Source: Thunnus maccoyii (taxonomy: Eukaryota > Chordata > Actinopteri > Scombriformes > Scombridae). From it: DNA of 64,000 nucleotides. Positions 13,633 through 31,886 of the stretch are shown here, piece by piece (position 1 is the stretch's first letter; each line of letters opens with the position of its first letter). The stretch covers positions 17,593,291-17,657,290 of the forward strand of contig NC_056536.1 in NCBI RefSeq assembly GCF_910596095.1. The letters run 5' to 3'. Below the pieces are notes generated by a model, which was not told the DNA's origin, ran no database searches, and worked only from the letters and a program-made list of their open reading frames with translations. A program made the position numbers and the translations under genes.

Positions 13633-16600
13633 TTGTGTTGGAGGTGGAGGTTGTGTGTAGCACGCATGCGCAGTGATCGGGTGAGCAGTGGCCTTTGTCT
13701 AGGAATGTTGGCCTCATGCGCTTGCGCGTTGCTCCGCCGGACAGCGGAGGCACATAAAGCCTGGTAAATTGCACCAGGGCAATAAAATGGCAATAAAATG
13801 ACAACAACAGTGCATTAATCCATCACCAGGGAGCGCTGAAGGTACTGTAAAGAGCTCTGGCTGGAGTCGGGAATGATTTCTAGGGTTTATCAGCTCAGCG
13901 GCTGCAGCGCTCATTCAGCATGCCAGGGGGCAGTGAGGAGCTGAAATTCTCCCTCCCAGTGGACTAGGCTTATATTAATATCAGGCAGGTAAGAAACATT
14001 AATAAAAAAGATGCAGCAACTTTATATTGAGTGGACCAGCTTCTTTTAATTAGAAGACAGTATTAATAAAATGAAGGAATGGTGCTTTGAACAAGCAGGG
14101 GGGTGATGGAAATCCCCAGCTCTCTGCCTGTTTTAGCATAGTTGTTGCAGTATTTTCCATGACATGTTCTCACAAGGAGGCAGAGCTTCACTGTTGCAGC
14201 GGCGCAGCCCCTCCAGCGTGCAGCCTCCCCGCCGGCTCCCTGTGGCTCCTGGAGAAAGAGAGCTTTATTCAGGAGCACCTGGATTTATGTGGGGGAACCA
14301 GAAGCAGCAGGTGATGGAAACTGCTGGCCCAGTAGGTTGGCTGTGGCCAGGGGGTTCTGGCAAGCTAGTAAGTGGGCCCAGTGGGTCACACTGTCATTTC
14401 CTGTTTCTCTGCCCCTTTACTTTCTTTTTTACCGTCCTTCTATCCCAGCCTGCCTTCATCTACTGCCCCTGCCTTCCTGCCAGAATCACTTCCTCCAATA
14501 GGAAACAGATGAGTAGCTCAGAGACTGTGGTGGCCGTGCTTTGCCCTTCTCATCATCAAGGCAACACATCTGACATACATTTTCACATAGTTGGGGATAA
14601 AATATGCCTTTTAAAGTTGTCATTTTGAAGTAATGCAGTCTTGCTAACAAAACTTATCAAAGGTTATGTGTCTTGGCCAGTTAACATCTACAAAATACTT
14701 TCTTTTTTAACAAGATTGTTGATGCTGCCTACAGGTGAAAGCATTCTCTTCAGGTTTCAACATGGATACTTATAAGAGCTGGTTTACCAATGACAATGAA
14801 TCGTTGGTTTTGTGCCCGCGTCTCAGTGTAATTCACTGCTGACATGACAACAAATTTCAGAACACATCTTTGAGAGAGAGAGACTCTGTGGTTTAAACAT
14901 TTAGACCTCCTCTCCCCAGATGAAACCACTCGCTGGTTTGCCGTCAGCTATTCCACAGAAACAGCATTCTAAACTGAACCAGGTGTGTACATGCCACAGT
15001 GGAGAGGTCAAAAGTGGAAACACATGATCAACTCTTTCTTCTTCTTCCTGCTCTTCTTCCTCTAATAACCTCTCCCTGGTTTTAAAAAAAATGCTCTGTG
15101 CTAAAATGCACCATTAAACCTTCCAATAATGCTTATGTAATGTGTAGTTCAGTTCATGGTGAACAGATTTCATACTAGGGCAACACAGTGAAATTGGAAG
15201 AGGGAAATGAAAGAGAGAGAGAGAGAATCAGACAGTCAGGTAAAACAGGGGGATAGGAGTAGGAGGTGTCCGTGTTGTGGAAAGACATCTGTTTGGTCTG
15301 CTCTGCTTCCCAGATTCTCTCACGTTTACTGGACCCCCGCCACACTGCTTTGCCTGGGTTTATTTCTGGCCAACAGTTGAGATGAAGGACTGAATGTTTA
15401 GACATTAGCTGTTTGGATAAATTGGCTCATATGTGTTACAGATCCTGCAATTGAAGCCCTGTATCACTCCTGCGCCCTCAGAAGTATGACACCTAGGACA
15501 CATTATATTTCACACAGATTCTACCATGAATCAATGTGCAGACTATCCTCCTCTATTTCACTAAGTTTTATTACAAATGTGTTTACTGCTAATCAGTGTA
15601 ATGGACTCGACTGTGAGCGCTCGAATGTGTGTTTAACGTATATATCCTGCAGGCCTCGGGACATGACAGGCCCCTTACAAGGATGGTGGTTGTAATATTG
15701 AATTATAAAACCTATTCAAGAACCTGTCAAGAGCCCCTTTATCCTGTGTGGAGTAACATCTTCACCTTCTTTTATGTGTTAGATTTGTTATGCAACTCGG
15801 CTTTATAAAGTATTTATCAAGGCTTTATAATCCACTAAAATTATAATCAGTCCAGGAGCCACCTTCAGCAGCAGACCAGCCCGTGTTGCTGAAAGCTCTC
15901 TATACCGAGGCCTGGGCAAGCCTTGCAGCATTTTAAGTGCTGCCAGAAGTATTCCTTGTGGATCAGTTAATGTGAACTTCAACATCTCCTGTTGAAATAA
16001 ATACCACCACAGAAAATCCCAGGGATTTCATGGCCTCTCTGAACTCTAATCCTTGATGAAACTTTATGTTCATTTTTACATCCTACGATTAAAATGTAAG
16101 ATGTGTAGAGGCCTACAGTAGACAGATGTGATTTTTCCCTTCTCTGCCAAAATGGGTCTGTCGCAGCTGGACTTTTCTCACTCGGTTATAAGCCTTGCAT
16201 ATTAGACCTCAAGCATATAATACTTCACATTCATATACAGTGTAACATTAGATAGTTTATGGCGTTATATTATGTCCAGGCTGGCTATGCCTGGGAGCAG
16301 AGGCAGGAGAATGTTGTGGTCAGTGGTGGGTCAAAGTCGGTCAGAGCTCAGGGCTGGCAGAGAGCCAGCCTCTGTACGTGTCTGCTCTGAATGTTAATGG
16401 ATTATCGCTCGCCACACATACAGCTACACTGGGAAACTCAAGATGACTTTTAACGTGAAAGGCCGCCAATAAGTCGCCATCATAAATTCAGGGACACATG
16501 CTGTCTGTGGCAGCGCGACAGTCAGGCGTGTTTCCTCCGGGAGGCCATGGCTGAGGGACTGTGTGATGGAGAATGGGGGAGCAGGTGGGCTCTGCATTGG

Positions 16601-17554
16601 CTGACCTTGCCTCTCAAGCCCCACAAGATATGATCAGAGCATGCTGGCAGCTGTGGCCTTGCTCAATAACACCCAAGGTATCATGTAGAGCAGGTACTCC
16701 ATTGCAGTTTTCCACCTACAGACTACTATGCTAAGCTTACTGTCACTGTTACCCTCACTCACTTTAGAGCATCTTGTAGTCTGTATACAGTGTTTTAAAC
16801 TCAGACCCTGCTGATTTAGCATTTTCCACCACAAGAGAAGCCCATTCTGTTGCATTTTTTCTTTTTATCTTAATTGCTTTAAGCAAGTCACTTGGGCTTG
16901 TCTAATGTGAATTTCCACATGGCAAAGAGAACTGCGGTTGTAGTGCTCAGGCAGTGTGCAGCGACAGCCACAATCGCTATGTGCAATTTAGCAGCAGGGG
17001 ACAATGAGCTAATCTTGCAGGAGAGTATATACTCCCAATTTAAAATCAATCAGGATGCATTTGGTTTTTTAGGACCTCCATTCGAGCTGTGCTGTAAATA
17101 AGAGCTAGGTCTGAAGCGCACAATTGTTGTCTGCCTGTGCGGGGGGTCATTGTAAACCCACTGATGGATCCACAGCACATTTCACTGCAAGTTTCACACA
17201 CATTTTGACACTAATATGCCCCATTTTTCCTAATCATTTTGCTGCGGCACTGCAAGTAATTAGGTATAATTATGTCAGTCGATGATTTCTAGCCATTTAT
17301 TGAAGAACTGACTTACAAGCAATCATTAGCAGCCGCATGGTTTTAAATACTTGCAAGAAAAACAAGTGACACATGAAGGAACAGAAAACTTATGGTGTTG
17401 GAATTTGTAATCCAATTACCTTATTCTACTGAATGAAACACTGGGCTGTGGTTGCCTATGATTTTCTGTCTCCAACCACGGAGGACTTACTTAATGCTCT
17501 CAATCTTTTTTGCTCTCTCTCTTCTCTGCAAATTAATTTATGGTCTAATTACAG

Positions 17555-17706
17555 GACAAGCCTCCAGATATGAAGGAACACAAATCACTGGTCCTTACCA
17601 GATGGCAGAAAAACGGCGCAGGATAATTGAAAATCTAGAAGTGGATCAATATTTAGAAGCCCAAGGTTACACGAAGTATGACACTACTATTAAGATGGAA
17701 ATATGA
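17555..17706 (+). CDS. Possible terminal coding exon of an unidentified gene
   Basis: A candidate last exon. A pyrimidine-rich stretch and an ACAG acceptor at 17551-17554 precede a frame of about 50 residues that ends at TGA (17704-17706). The frame enters with two bases of a split codon. Its peptide is charged and varied: it contains SRYEGTQITGPYQMAEKRRR, then IIENLEVDQYLEAQGY, and ends in IKMEI. That composition is unlike the low-complexity frames around it. The open frame extends upstream of the acceptor to a Met at 17452, but that extension is hydrophobic and looks intronic. I do not recognise the protein and found no partner exon. It could be the 3' end of a long gene that starts outside the window, an alternative exon, or a non-coding element that happens to be open. 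Confidence 0.4.
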
Positions 17707-20700
17707 TGCATTACATCCACAGGCAAATTGGCTTCTGTTATTTGGTGGTGAATGAGTACTGAATGAAATGCTTCTAGTTCTGGCTTCTAAATAACAGAAG
17801 ATACCAAGCTAGCTTCAAACTAGCACACGTTACTACCACTGCTACTCATACCCATACACATCTAGCTTTTAAAAAAGGTGCTGTTTCAGCCTCACATGCA
17901 TGCCTACAGCCATATGTGCACACTGTTGGCTAGTGGTGTGTGGATCAGGTCTGGAGGTCTCCTTTCTGACAGAATGTACCATGAAGGCTCAGATCCTCAC
18001 CGTGTCACAGACTACCTCTGGCACACCCCACCCTTCTCTAGCATTTACCTCTGGCCTGTTAAAAATGATATCAGCTCATGGAGGGCAAGCATTAGCATTT
18101 GCATTTTATTGGAAGCACAGAGATTTAGAGCAGAGGATATATCAGCTCTGAGCAGACAGAATTAGTTAACAATGCATTACCTGCCTTTTATGGCAGCTAT
18201 AACTCTTTCCCCTGGTGGGGAGAGGAGATGAAGGGAGGAGTAGGGGAGGGGGTGGCGAAGGGGAAACACAGCCAGCAGAGGGTTGGCGGTGAGAGCTGTG
18301 GCGCAGAGGAGGAGGGGGGCATTTAAAACGAAGAAGCTTTGTCTATGGTGCTTTACTGCACATTAAGTGTGATAGCCACCCAAATTAGAGCATCACATCA
18401 CAATCACCTTCATACAGATCAGTGCACTGTGCTGCGAGATGATGCACCAGTCATCACTGCAGAGCTTTATATCTGGTTGCAACAAGGAAATGGAGACACA
18501 GCTGTTGGGCAGCTGTGCCTACACGATCACAGCACGAGAAAGGCCACATCAAATTACATCGGCCTCTGTGATACTCATGACTTACAACACTTTGAGAATT
18601 TTTTCACAGTTTCACTGAGGCCATAACTGAAGACTATGAATCTTTTTCTTTTTTTTTTCTTTCAGGGATGCATCGTGCTGTGTGTTTGTGTTATCTGTGT
18701 GAGTGCACATTTATTTGTTTGTTGTTTTGGTGGTATCCTTGAACAAACTGTGTAACACTGATGAGGCCCACTGCAGCAGTCCCTCCCCTCGCCACAGCTG
18801 CACAGTAGCTCCCCCGACACTCATTTAGTGTAGGCTAATGTGCTGCAAGAAGACCCACCTCTGCCGTGGGCAATACCCGGTGGAACTCATTTGCACTACA
18901 AGTTACGGGTACAGAAGGGAGTATGTTTGAAGTGCAGAGGCTGCGGTGAAATAAAAAATAAATTTACACTAAATCTGTAACTATATTTCAACACATGATG
19001 CCCATCAAGGCAAAGAAAATACTTTGCAGGACAGAAATGGCTATAAAAGCAGAATTATTGTTTCCAGTTAAAAATACTGCAAATGACATGTGGGCTACAT
19101 TTATATACATTAAAAATATCAAATAATACTTTAGTGCAATGTCAAACATCTAGAAATGCATCACAAAAAGCTTATACTTCTTAGGTAAACAAGGCACAGA
19201 TGGCTTGTTATTGACTCTGCCGCACATAAAGTATGCGCTCATTAGTAGTACAATGCTAAAATCAGATTTTCCTCATTTTGATGTTTAGCTTCAACAAAGC
19301 TTCACTCTGCATGCCCATTGACCACGCACCAGAACTACTCCTACATCTGTATTTGCCACACACATCACAGGCAGAGCTCCCATGAGTGCCACTGTGGCTT
19401 TCCCAACCAAACCCACTGGCCTGGGTTTGTCAGCAGACAGCTCCAGGCTCCATAAAACAGCCTGCTGCTCACTCTCTTTGCCCAGCTTAATGGTCCCAGG
19501 GGCTGGAAATTTACTAGTGACCTTTGCATTCCATTTGGAGTGTAAAAGCCTTTTTGCTAGGAAAATTCCATCACTTTAGACGTAGCTGAGCAGCACTTTG
19601 TGTGTATGTGTGTGTGAGCAGGAAAGTCACTATAAAAGGCAGCAAGAAAGAAAAAGAGGGTGCTAAGAGAAGAACAAGGATTAGACTCAACCTTCAATGC
19701 GGTTTATTGCAGCTCTCCCCCGAAGCAGAGACAGTCTTAATGGACATCTATTTTCTTTATTATAATAAACTCAGATTTTAATAAATAACTAAATTCCTGT
19801 TTTTGTTACGGCCCTGTGGCCAGGTTTTGACGAAATGGGGGCTCGTCTTACATTTTGAAATCTAGCTTTACTGGATATTAGTTGGTGTACTAGTCAATTT
19901 GAGAAATTAATCTTTTCCTCACACTTCAGCACTACATATCTTTTGTAGGCTATTTGGTTTGTTATTAAAGTTACGTTGTGCTTTCACCAACTGAAAAATT
20001 CAAACTTATATAATTTTATGGCTGCATGTTTACATCAAATGGAAGTGAGGTTCCCCGGTGGTCCATAGTTTTAAGGGCTCAATCATGCATGAACCACAAT
20101 GTCCCCGGTTTTCATCCTGCCGGAAACCTTTGCTGCACATCACTACCTACCCCTCTCTCTCGTCATTTCTATGGATAAATATCCCCACCAATAAAATGTC
20201 CAAAAATCATTTTCAAAATAGAAGTATCTGAAATATTTTAGGTGTATTGTACATTATTTTAAACACATTTCAGCCTGACATACTGTACCTGGTATCTTAA
20301 GAAACTTTGGGAGCTCCACTTTAGTTCAAAACAATTGTGTGTTAGTCTGTGTTTCACTGCACAACATGAGTTTGTAAAGATGGACCTTCAGGTGGATCCA
20401 GCTGATGTTAAAAAGAGTCAAAATGATTTAGAAGACAATTAAGTCCAACAGAAAGATGTGATGTTGGTCAGCACACTTGACATGAAACCATGTCCCTCAA
20501 AAACATGCTTAATAATCCATAAAGGATCTACAGAAAAGACTCATTAAAGAGTTGTTGTGGTGAGAAACTTTAAGTATTTGAACCTGAATGACTTGCATAA
20601 AATTAAGTTATGACTTTTGCATTGTTATTGTCCAACAGCACCATCTGCTGGGTGAGAGAAGCTGGTGCTCTCAAAACATTTCCTTCAACAAAGAAGTTTT

Positions 20701-21009
20701 TTTTTTAAAAAAAAAAAAAAGGTCTCATCTCGACAGAGGCCACATTAAGCAGCATCTGTTTTGCGATACATGTGACTTATAGGATTTTATTGTTCCCCCA
20801 GGACAGATAGTTATTTTTCTCCACTAATGTTAAGAATTTTCCTGATGTTAAACTATTGTTTAGTTTATTATTCATGTTTTATCCAACAGTTCCCAGCGAA
20901 TCAGTCATTTTAACAATTCTCAACTTTCAAAAGGTTTAAATTAAAGCAACCTATTCTCTCTACACAATATTCCATTCACACCTAAAATAAAAAGCCAAAT
21001 AACAGCCAA
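17707..21009. other. Intergenic, no gene seen
   Basis: AT-rich sequence between the unidentified exon and the end of cbx5. It holds a purine-rich block (18210-18330), a SINE-like copy near 20040-20180 and a poly-T/poly-A stretch near 20697-20720. No coding frame can be supported. Confidence 0.6.
20040..20180 (+). mobile_element. tRNA-derived SINE-like copy (degenerate)
   Basis: The stretch reads like a degraded teleost SINE. A GGTTCCCCGGTGGTCCA-like start is followed by a phrase about a GGGCTCAATCATGCATGAACC segment, then a GGTTTTCATCCTGCC word resembling a decayed Pol III B box, then a CT-rich tail. I recognise the general look of such fish repeats but cannot name the family. Ends are approximate. 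Confidence 0.5.
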
Positions 21010-22679
21010 TTTAACATTGAAATTGTTTATTAAAGGGTGCTACTGTACACATATTTGTAACATTTAATTCACAAGAAAAAGTCTACTTTTCAAAAATTCT
21101 GCGCCAGCAAAACTGAGGACAGAATTCAAGGGTCTGAAAGGACAAAATATTTTCATGAAAGGAAATTACACCAAAAACAGTATCTAATTGATATCAAGGG
21201 CCGTGGTTAACATACTGCATGTATGAAAGGAGAGAAGGTCACAGCCTTCATTCACAATGCTGATCCAAGTCCAAAAAAACAATCATATCTCAGTCTGTAG
21301 ACACTACACATTTGGTCCTAAAAGTCCACGTGGAGCACAAGAGATCAAGCAACAAAACCGTCATCCATCGTATATATTTAATTTGATCTCTGCATGTCAG
21401 GTAGAAACATTGTTCCAGAAAAAAAATGTAATACTGCAGGGAACAATATAATTATTCACCACAATAAAACCCACGATATGCATAATCAGATCAGAAACTG
21501 GTTTTAATGCTTCAAATGAACATTACAATGATATCAAGAACAAATACTCCAATTGCTGAGTAGATTTTACCAATTGAAATCTTTAAAAAATAAAATAAAA
21601 TCTATCAAAGTATCACACTAACTAACAAGATTAATAATACCATTAAAACTGCAGGGTTTCTATCATAGAGATTGGTCACAGTCAAGAAATTCGTTTTATG
21701 TTTTTAGCCACAAGGTGGCAGACCTCAGTGACTGTTGATGAATGCTGGTTTCATTTCATGTGGATACAGTGAAGATTGTCAATGTTAATGTGAGACTGGT
21801 CCAAAGATAACTCTGCAGTTAAAAGATTATTTAAAAAAGAACAAAAGGAAAAAAGGTACAAAACTGAGCAAAAATGTTTTATTTTAATTTTCTTGAACTA
21901 GTGAAGAAATTAAAAACACCGATTTGACACATTAAAACTTGGAAATATGGGGAGAAAAAAAAAAGACAGTTAAAAAAAAAAATGAACAAGGATATCATAA
22001 CTACTTTATAATAAAAATAATTGGCCGGTGTCCCCTGCAAGTTTGCAAATTGAGTCGTTACATCCCAGTAGGCAGGACAAACTGACAAATGTACGCGAGA
22101 TAAAAAGTTTAAAAGGAAGTGATTATGCAGTCAGGAAAGTGCTGCGGTGGTTGCTTCCTGAATATTAGTACTACAGTCTTATCCTCAGTGGTGTTAGTGG
22201 GTTCTTAAAGCAAAGAGGTGCACTGCTTATAAAGGCTTTAGAATGGCTGTTGTGCACTACCCTGGAACAAGCTCATGGTTAACAAAGCTTGTACTGACTC
22301 TCAAGACTATATTCAGAGTTTAACAAATGGCCACCTGTGCTTGTGGATGCAAAATACCTTACTGACATGATCATATCCCATAAGCACTAAAACATGACAT
22401 GTTAAGACATTAAAAGAAGTTAAAGAATAAAAAGAGAACAGCAGAAACCCTCCCCAGTAGCATATCACCCATGTTGCACAGCTTCTCCTATCTGATGCCT
22501 CCTCAGCAGTCTGGGCCCTTGTGCTCCGATGGGTCATGGATGGAGATCTGTGTCCGCTGTATTTGTGTCGTTGTTGGACATGGTACAGAGGAAGTATGGG
22601 AGGATTGGGTGTGAAAAATGTCTGACTCAAGGTTGTCCCTGCAGAGGAGGAGGTACCGTTTCCTCCTGAGGTGATGCAC
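21010..22679 (-). other. cbx5: cbx5 3' untranslated region
   Basis: About 1.7 kb lies between the cbx5 stop codon (22680-22682) and a minus-strand AATAAA at 21026-21031. No plausible coding frame and no obvious splice sites occur in between, so it is read as one long 3'UTR. Long 3'UTRs are usual for CBX5. Confidence 0.7.
21026..21031 (-). terminator. cbx5: cbx5 poly(A) signal
   Basis: TTTATT on the plus strand is AATAAA on the minus strand, correctly oriented downstream of the cbx5 stop. Other A-rich hexamers exist in the UTR, so alternative ends are possible. Confidence 0.6.
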
Positions 22680-26263
<3,584 letters not shown>

Positions 26264-26795
26264 TTAATGAGAAAGATAGTCCTTTGCAAAGTTGTAACGA
26301 ATAACCGATACAGTCGGCGCTAAATTACCAAACAGAGAACGAAGTAGGAAGTTATTGTTACTGGTCCGTATACTGTAACATGAGCCAACGCTAGCTAGAT
26401 AATGTTACTATCTTAAACAAACAACTGGCATCACTTCATTGTCATATCTCCAATCCACAACAGGCACGACAAACTGAAGATTTCCTGACCTATCTGGTGT
26501 GCAAAACACCCACCGGCAACTGTCCACTCGCCTAAAATAACGAAAGATTAGACAACGTTGCCAGAAAACTTTATCTAAACGTGCACATCGCAGCGAATAT
26601 CTAGTGCTGCGTTAGCTAGCTACTAGCTACTAGCCAACGTTAAGCAATGGGCATGAAAGGCAAACTCGCTAAAGCAGGTAGCCCAAAAGCTAACGCTTCA
26701 ACGAGCTAACACTAGCTAAATTTGATAGCAAACACGCAATGTAGAACAATACTAGCAGCAGCACGAAGCGCTGCGAGGTGGGAACTATTTCTTAC

Positions 26796-26930
26796 CCTTT
26801 GGATGTGTACACCACCGGGCTTTGACCGGTAAACCGCAGCGATAACGCGTCTTTTGTGGCTCTGTAGTCTGTGAAGGCACCGCTGAGGCTAATTTAGCAT
26901 GTAGCCTGGATCACATAGAGATGTTGTGCG
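26796..26930 (-). other. cbx5: cbx5 untranslated first exon (approximate start)
   Basis: The minus strand shows a GTAAG donor whose last exon base is 26796, upstream of the ATG exon whose acceptor is at 26234-26235. The transcription start is not marked by a clear motif and is placed near 26,900-26,930 by the change to GC-rich sequence. Confidence 0.55.
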
Positions 26931-27617
26931 CTTGGCTGTGCGTAAAAAAGCGCGCGTTAAAGGCGCACAATGAACGTACCCGCCCCTCGGTCAGCTGATG
27001 ACCTATATATCCTGCAGGTTGATATGCTCGTACCTTGACTGTAACTCCATTATAAACATGTTAATTATAATACGTATGTGTTATGTGTCTCATCAGAAAA
27101 CACATTAGATATAAATGTGCTTTTGTTTGGTATTTTCCACTGATGAAGCGCTGTTACAGTGAGAAAAGCTGAGCCCCTCCTGCAGCCAAAAATCATTTAA
27201 GATTGGTGATTTCTGGTACTTTCCCTCAACATACTCATGGAATTAACATAGTTTTTACTATATTGATCAATTATCAATTATATGTTTATTGACAACATCG
27301 TGCACAAACAACAAAATTTGGAAGAAAAAAAATCCACTATGTAAATAATAGCCAGAACCAATTTTTTATCGTCGGTTGTGAGATGGACGCCTCCCGTCAG
27401 GTGATTGGACGTTGGTAGTGATTGATTGGATGTAGTCCAATCAAAACTCAATCACTGCTGACGACAGACTGCAGCGGGAATTACTGGCCAATCGCTGTGT
27501 AGAAGAGGTGTAACCAATACTATTTATTGTACTGTGGAGAGGCTAGTGAAGCTCGTCTGACGCAGATCGTCTTCCTCCGCTCAGTTTACGAGGAGTCGTC
27601 GAGGGTTTTGCTGCAAG
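26931..27617. promoter_or_regulatory. Divergent cbx5 / hnrnpa1 promoter
   Basis: About 0.6 kb separates the two head-to-head genes. Near hnrnpa1 five CCAAT boxes lie within 115 bp: inverted ATTGG at 27404 and 27425, direct CCAAT at 27437, 27488 and 27514. A TATTTATT word follows at 27521-27528. The likely hnrnpa1 start is in the pyrimidine-rich CGTCTTCCTCC at about 27,570. On the cbx5 side the sequence is GCGC-rich (26940-26990). CBX5 and HNRNPA1 share a bidirectional promoter in mammals, which supports the reading. Confidence 0.8.
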
Positions 27618-30238
<2,621 letters not shown>

Positions 30239-30735
30239 AATGTGAAGCGGTATGTATTTGAAGGCATGCTTGAACCACCAATTTTGCATCATAAAACCAG
30301 AGTTTGTAGTGGCAGGGAATCGTCGTACAGTGCAGATACCAATATATTTAAGAAAAAAAAAAATCACTCTGGATCTCAGGTCATACAAAGTCAGTGCACA
30401 GTTAACAATGTTGTTCCGTATTGTTCAACAGGACTGAGTACTTAGGAGAGGAGAGCAAGGAGAGGAGAGCAAGCGAAGTGACAGGGCAGCTGCAGGTTCA
30501 CCTCCTAAATCTGCTCAGCCAAACAGTTGTGGCAGGTTACAGCTGCTGCAAGAAGAGATGTACAGTAGATAAATCATGGAGGGTCTTCATTTAAACGTTT
30601 TGTGTTTTTTCATTGACATGTGTTTCTGGAAAGCAAGCATTCCAATGAGGTTTTATGTAGATTTTTTCTTCAAGTCTGGTTTTTATTTGTATCTGCATCC
30701 AATCAAGCTGAAATAAACAATCTTTCAGTTTTTTT
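30239..30735 (+). other. hnrnpa1: hnrnpa1 3'UTR with an internal intron
   Basis: Just past the stop a GT donor (30250-30251) can splice to an acceptor at 30430-30431, removing 180 bases. The following segment (30432-30720) carries GGAGAGGAGAGC, GAAGTGACAGGG, GTGGCAGG and GCATTCCAA...TTTTATGTAGATTTTTT in the order I recall from the human HNRNPA1 3'UTR. AATAAA is at 30712-30717. Confidence 0.75.
30712..30717 (+). terminator. hnrnpa1: hnrnpa1 proximal poly(A) signal
   Basis: AATAAA about 475 bases after the stop codon, followed by a T-rich region suitable for cleavage. Confidence 0.8.
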
Positions 30736-31446
30736 TAAGTCTTGTTAGCGTCTTTTAGTGGTTTGGGAAAGGGAGGGTTCACCATTAGAAGCTCTAAAAG
30801 ATGGGGTAAGGGCCATAATTTACATGGTGTGAGGGGTCTGAAAATCTGTTTACCTAAGGCATGAATGTGTGAGAAGCCATGCTGTAGTCACCACATATTC
30901 CATGAGTCATAAATCAAGACCATTTACAATAATACTGGTTGAGGACTGAGAAGTGGTGTGCAAATGCATTCATCATAAAGAGCCCATCACTTGGTACAAA
31001 CTCTACCCTGAGTTCTGCAAAGATCATCTGGAGGATGCTAGCTTACATGCAAAGTCTTTGAGGCTAGCCATGGAAGCCAGCTGAGGGAGAGAAGTAGCAA
31101 ACCATCGCCAGGATCATTGAAGCAGGGGAGAGTGAGAACAGAAGCCTGAGGCTAGCAGGCAGCAGCTACCAAAAGGCTTAAATGCTGTCTGTAGGTAAGA
31201 CCAGACTTCTCAACTACTGATAGTATATCTTGCTTTTGTCATGTAGCTGGTAGTGAGTTGTGTAGCCCAGTAATGACGTAACATTTTTGTGCAAACAAGT
31301 TTTATTATGACTTACACCAATTTTGACTGGTAAACTGGGCCTCCTAATTGCATAGTGGTCCTACAACATATTGCATGAAGTGAATAAATGAACACACTTT
31401 TCTTTGAAAGACTGCATTTTACTCACTTGGTGTTTCTACTTTCTAG

Positions 31447-31705
31447 GAAACTACACATGGTCTCCAAAACCTGACTTCATTTGGCTTCATGGCTCGATCA
31501 GGTACAAATCACCAAAACCTTGCATATTGTTACATTAAAGTTTTTTGTTTTTTTTTAAACCTGATTTCTGTCTCGTTACAGGTTTACTGAGAAATGCTGG
31601 TGCTGAAGACTTTTATTACTTTTTTCTAAGAAACTGAAAAAAATGAAGACTGCTGTGCAGTGTCTTTTTTACTTTTTTTAATAAAGTATTTTTTATAACG
31701 GGCTC
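31447..31705 (+). other. hnrnpa1: Candidate distal 3'UTR exons of hnrnpa1
   Basis: Two exon-like blocks are bounded by splice sites: 31447-31501 (acceptor TTTCTAG, donor GGTACAAA) and 31582 onward (acceptor GTTACAG), the second ending after AATAAA at 31680-31685. Neither carries a sustained reading frame. They could be spliced from the hnrnpa1 donor at 30250 to give a longer, alternatively regulated 3'UTR. Joining them to hnrnpa1 is inference. Confidence 0.45.
31677..31685. terminator. Overlapping poly(A) hexamers on both strands
   Basis: The plus strand has AATAAA at 31680-31685. The minus strand has ATTAAA at 31682-31677. They could end the distal hnrnpa1 transcript and nfe2 respectively, which converge here. 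Confidence 0.45.
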
Positions 31706-31886
31706 CGGTGTGGTTTCAGTCATTGTAGAGAAAAAAAGTCCATTTATACATGTATGACAAGTCTTGCTTACAAGGGTTAATTCCTTGAAATGAACATGTA
31801 ATTTCCAGCCTGTAAAGTACTTTCAATTGGCACAATAAGACAGTATACCTTCTGTAACAGAATAAATAGGTAATGAAGGCCATTTT

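Larger units (their letters stand above)
1..17554. other. Gene-poor flank with microsatellites and candidate regulatory sequence
   Basis: No reading frame here looks like a conserved protein. The open frames present are short and mostly fall in CA/TG or GA/CT low-complexity sequence. Between the simple repeats lie balanced-composition stretches that resemble teleost conserved non-coding elements, for example near 1740-1930, 7940-8110, 9840-9960, 16420-16620, 16890-17110 and 17240-17345. They contain homeodomain-like TAAT and TTTAT words. That they are conserved is inference from texture only; no alignment was available. Confidence 0.5.

Noticed and set aside
16892..17101. 69-codon open frame on the plus strand
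   Set aside because: Composition is plausible, but there is no splice site pair, start context or recognisable motif. The block is better seen as a candidate regulatory element.
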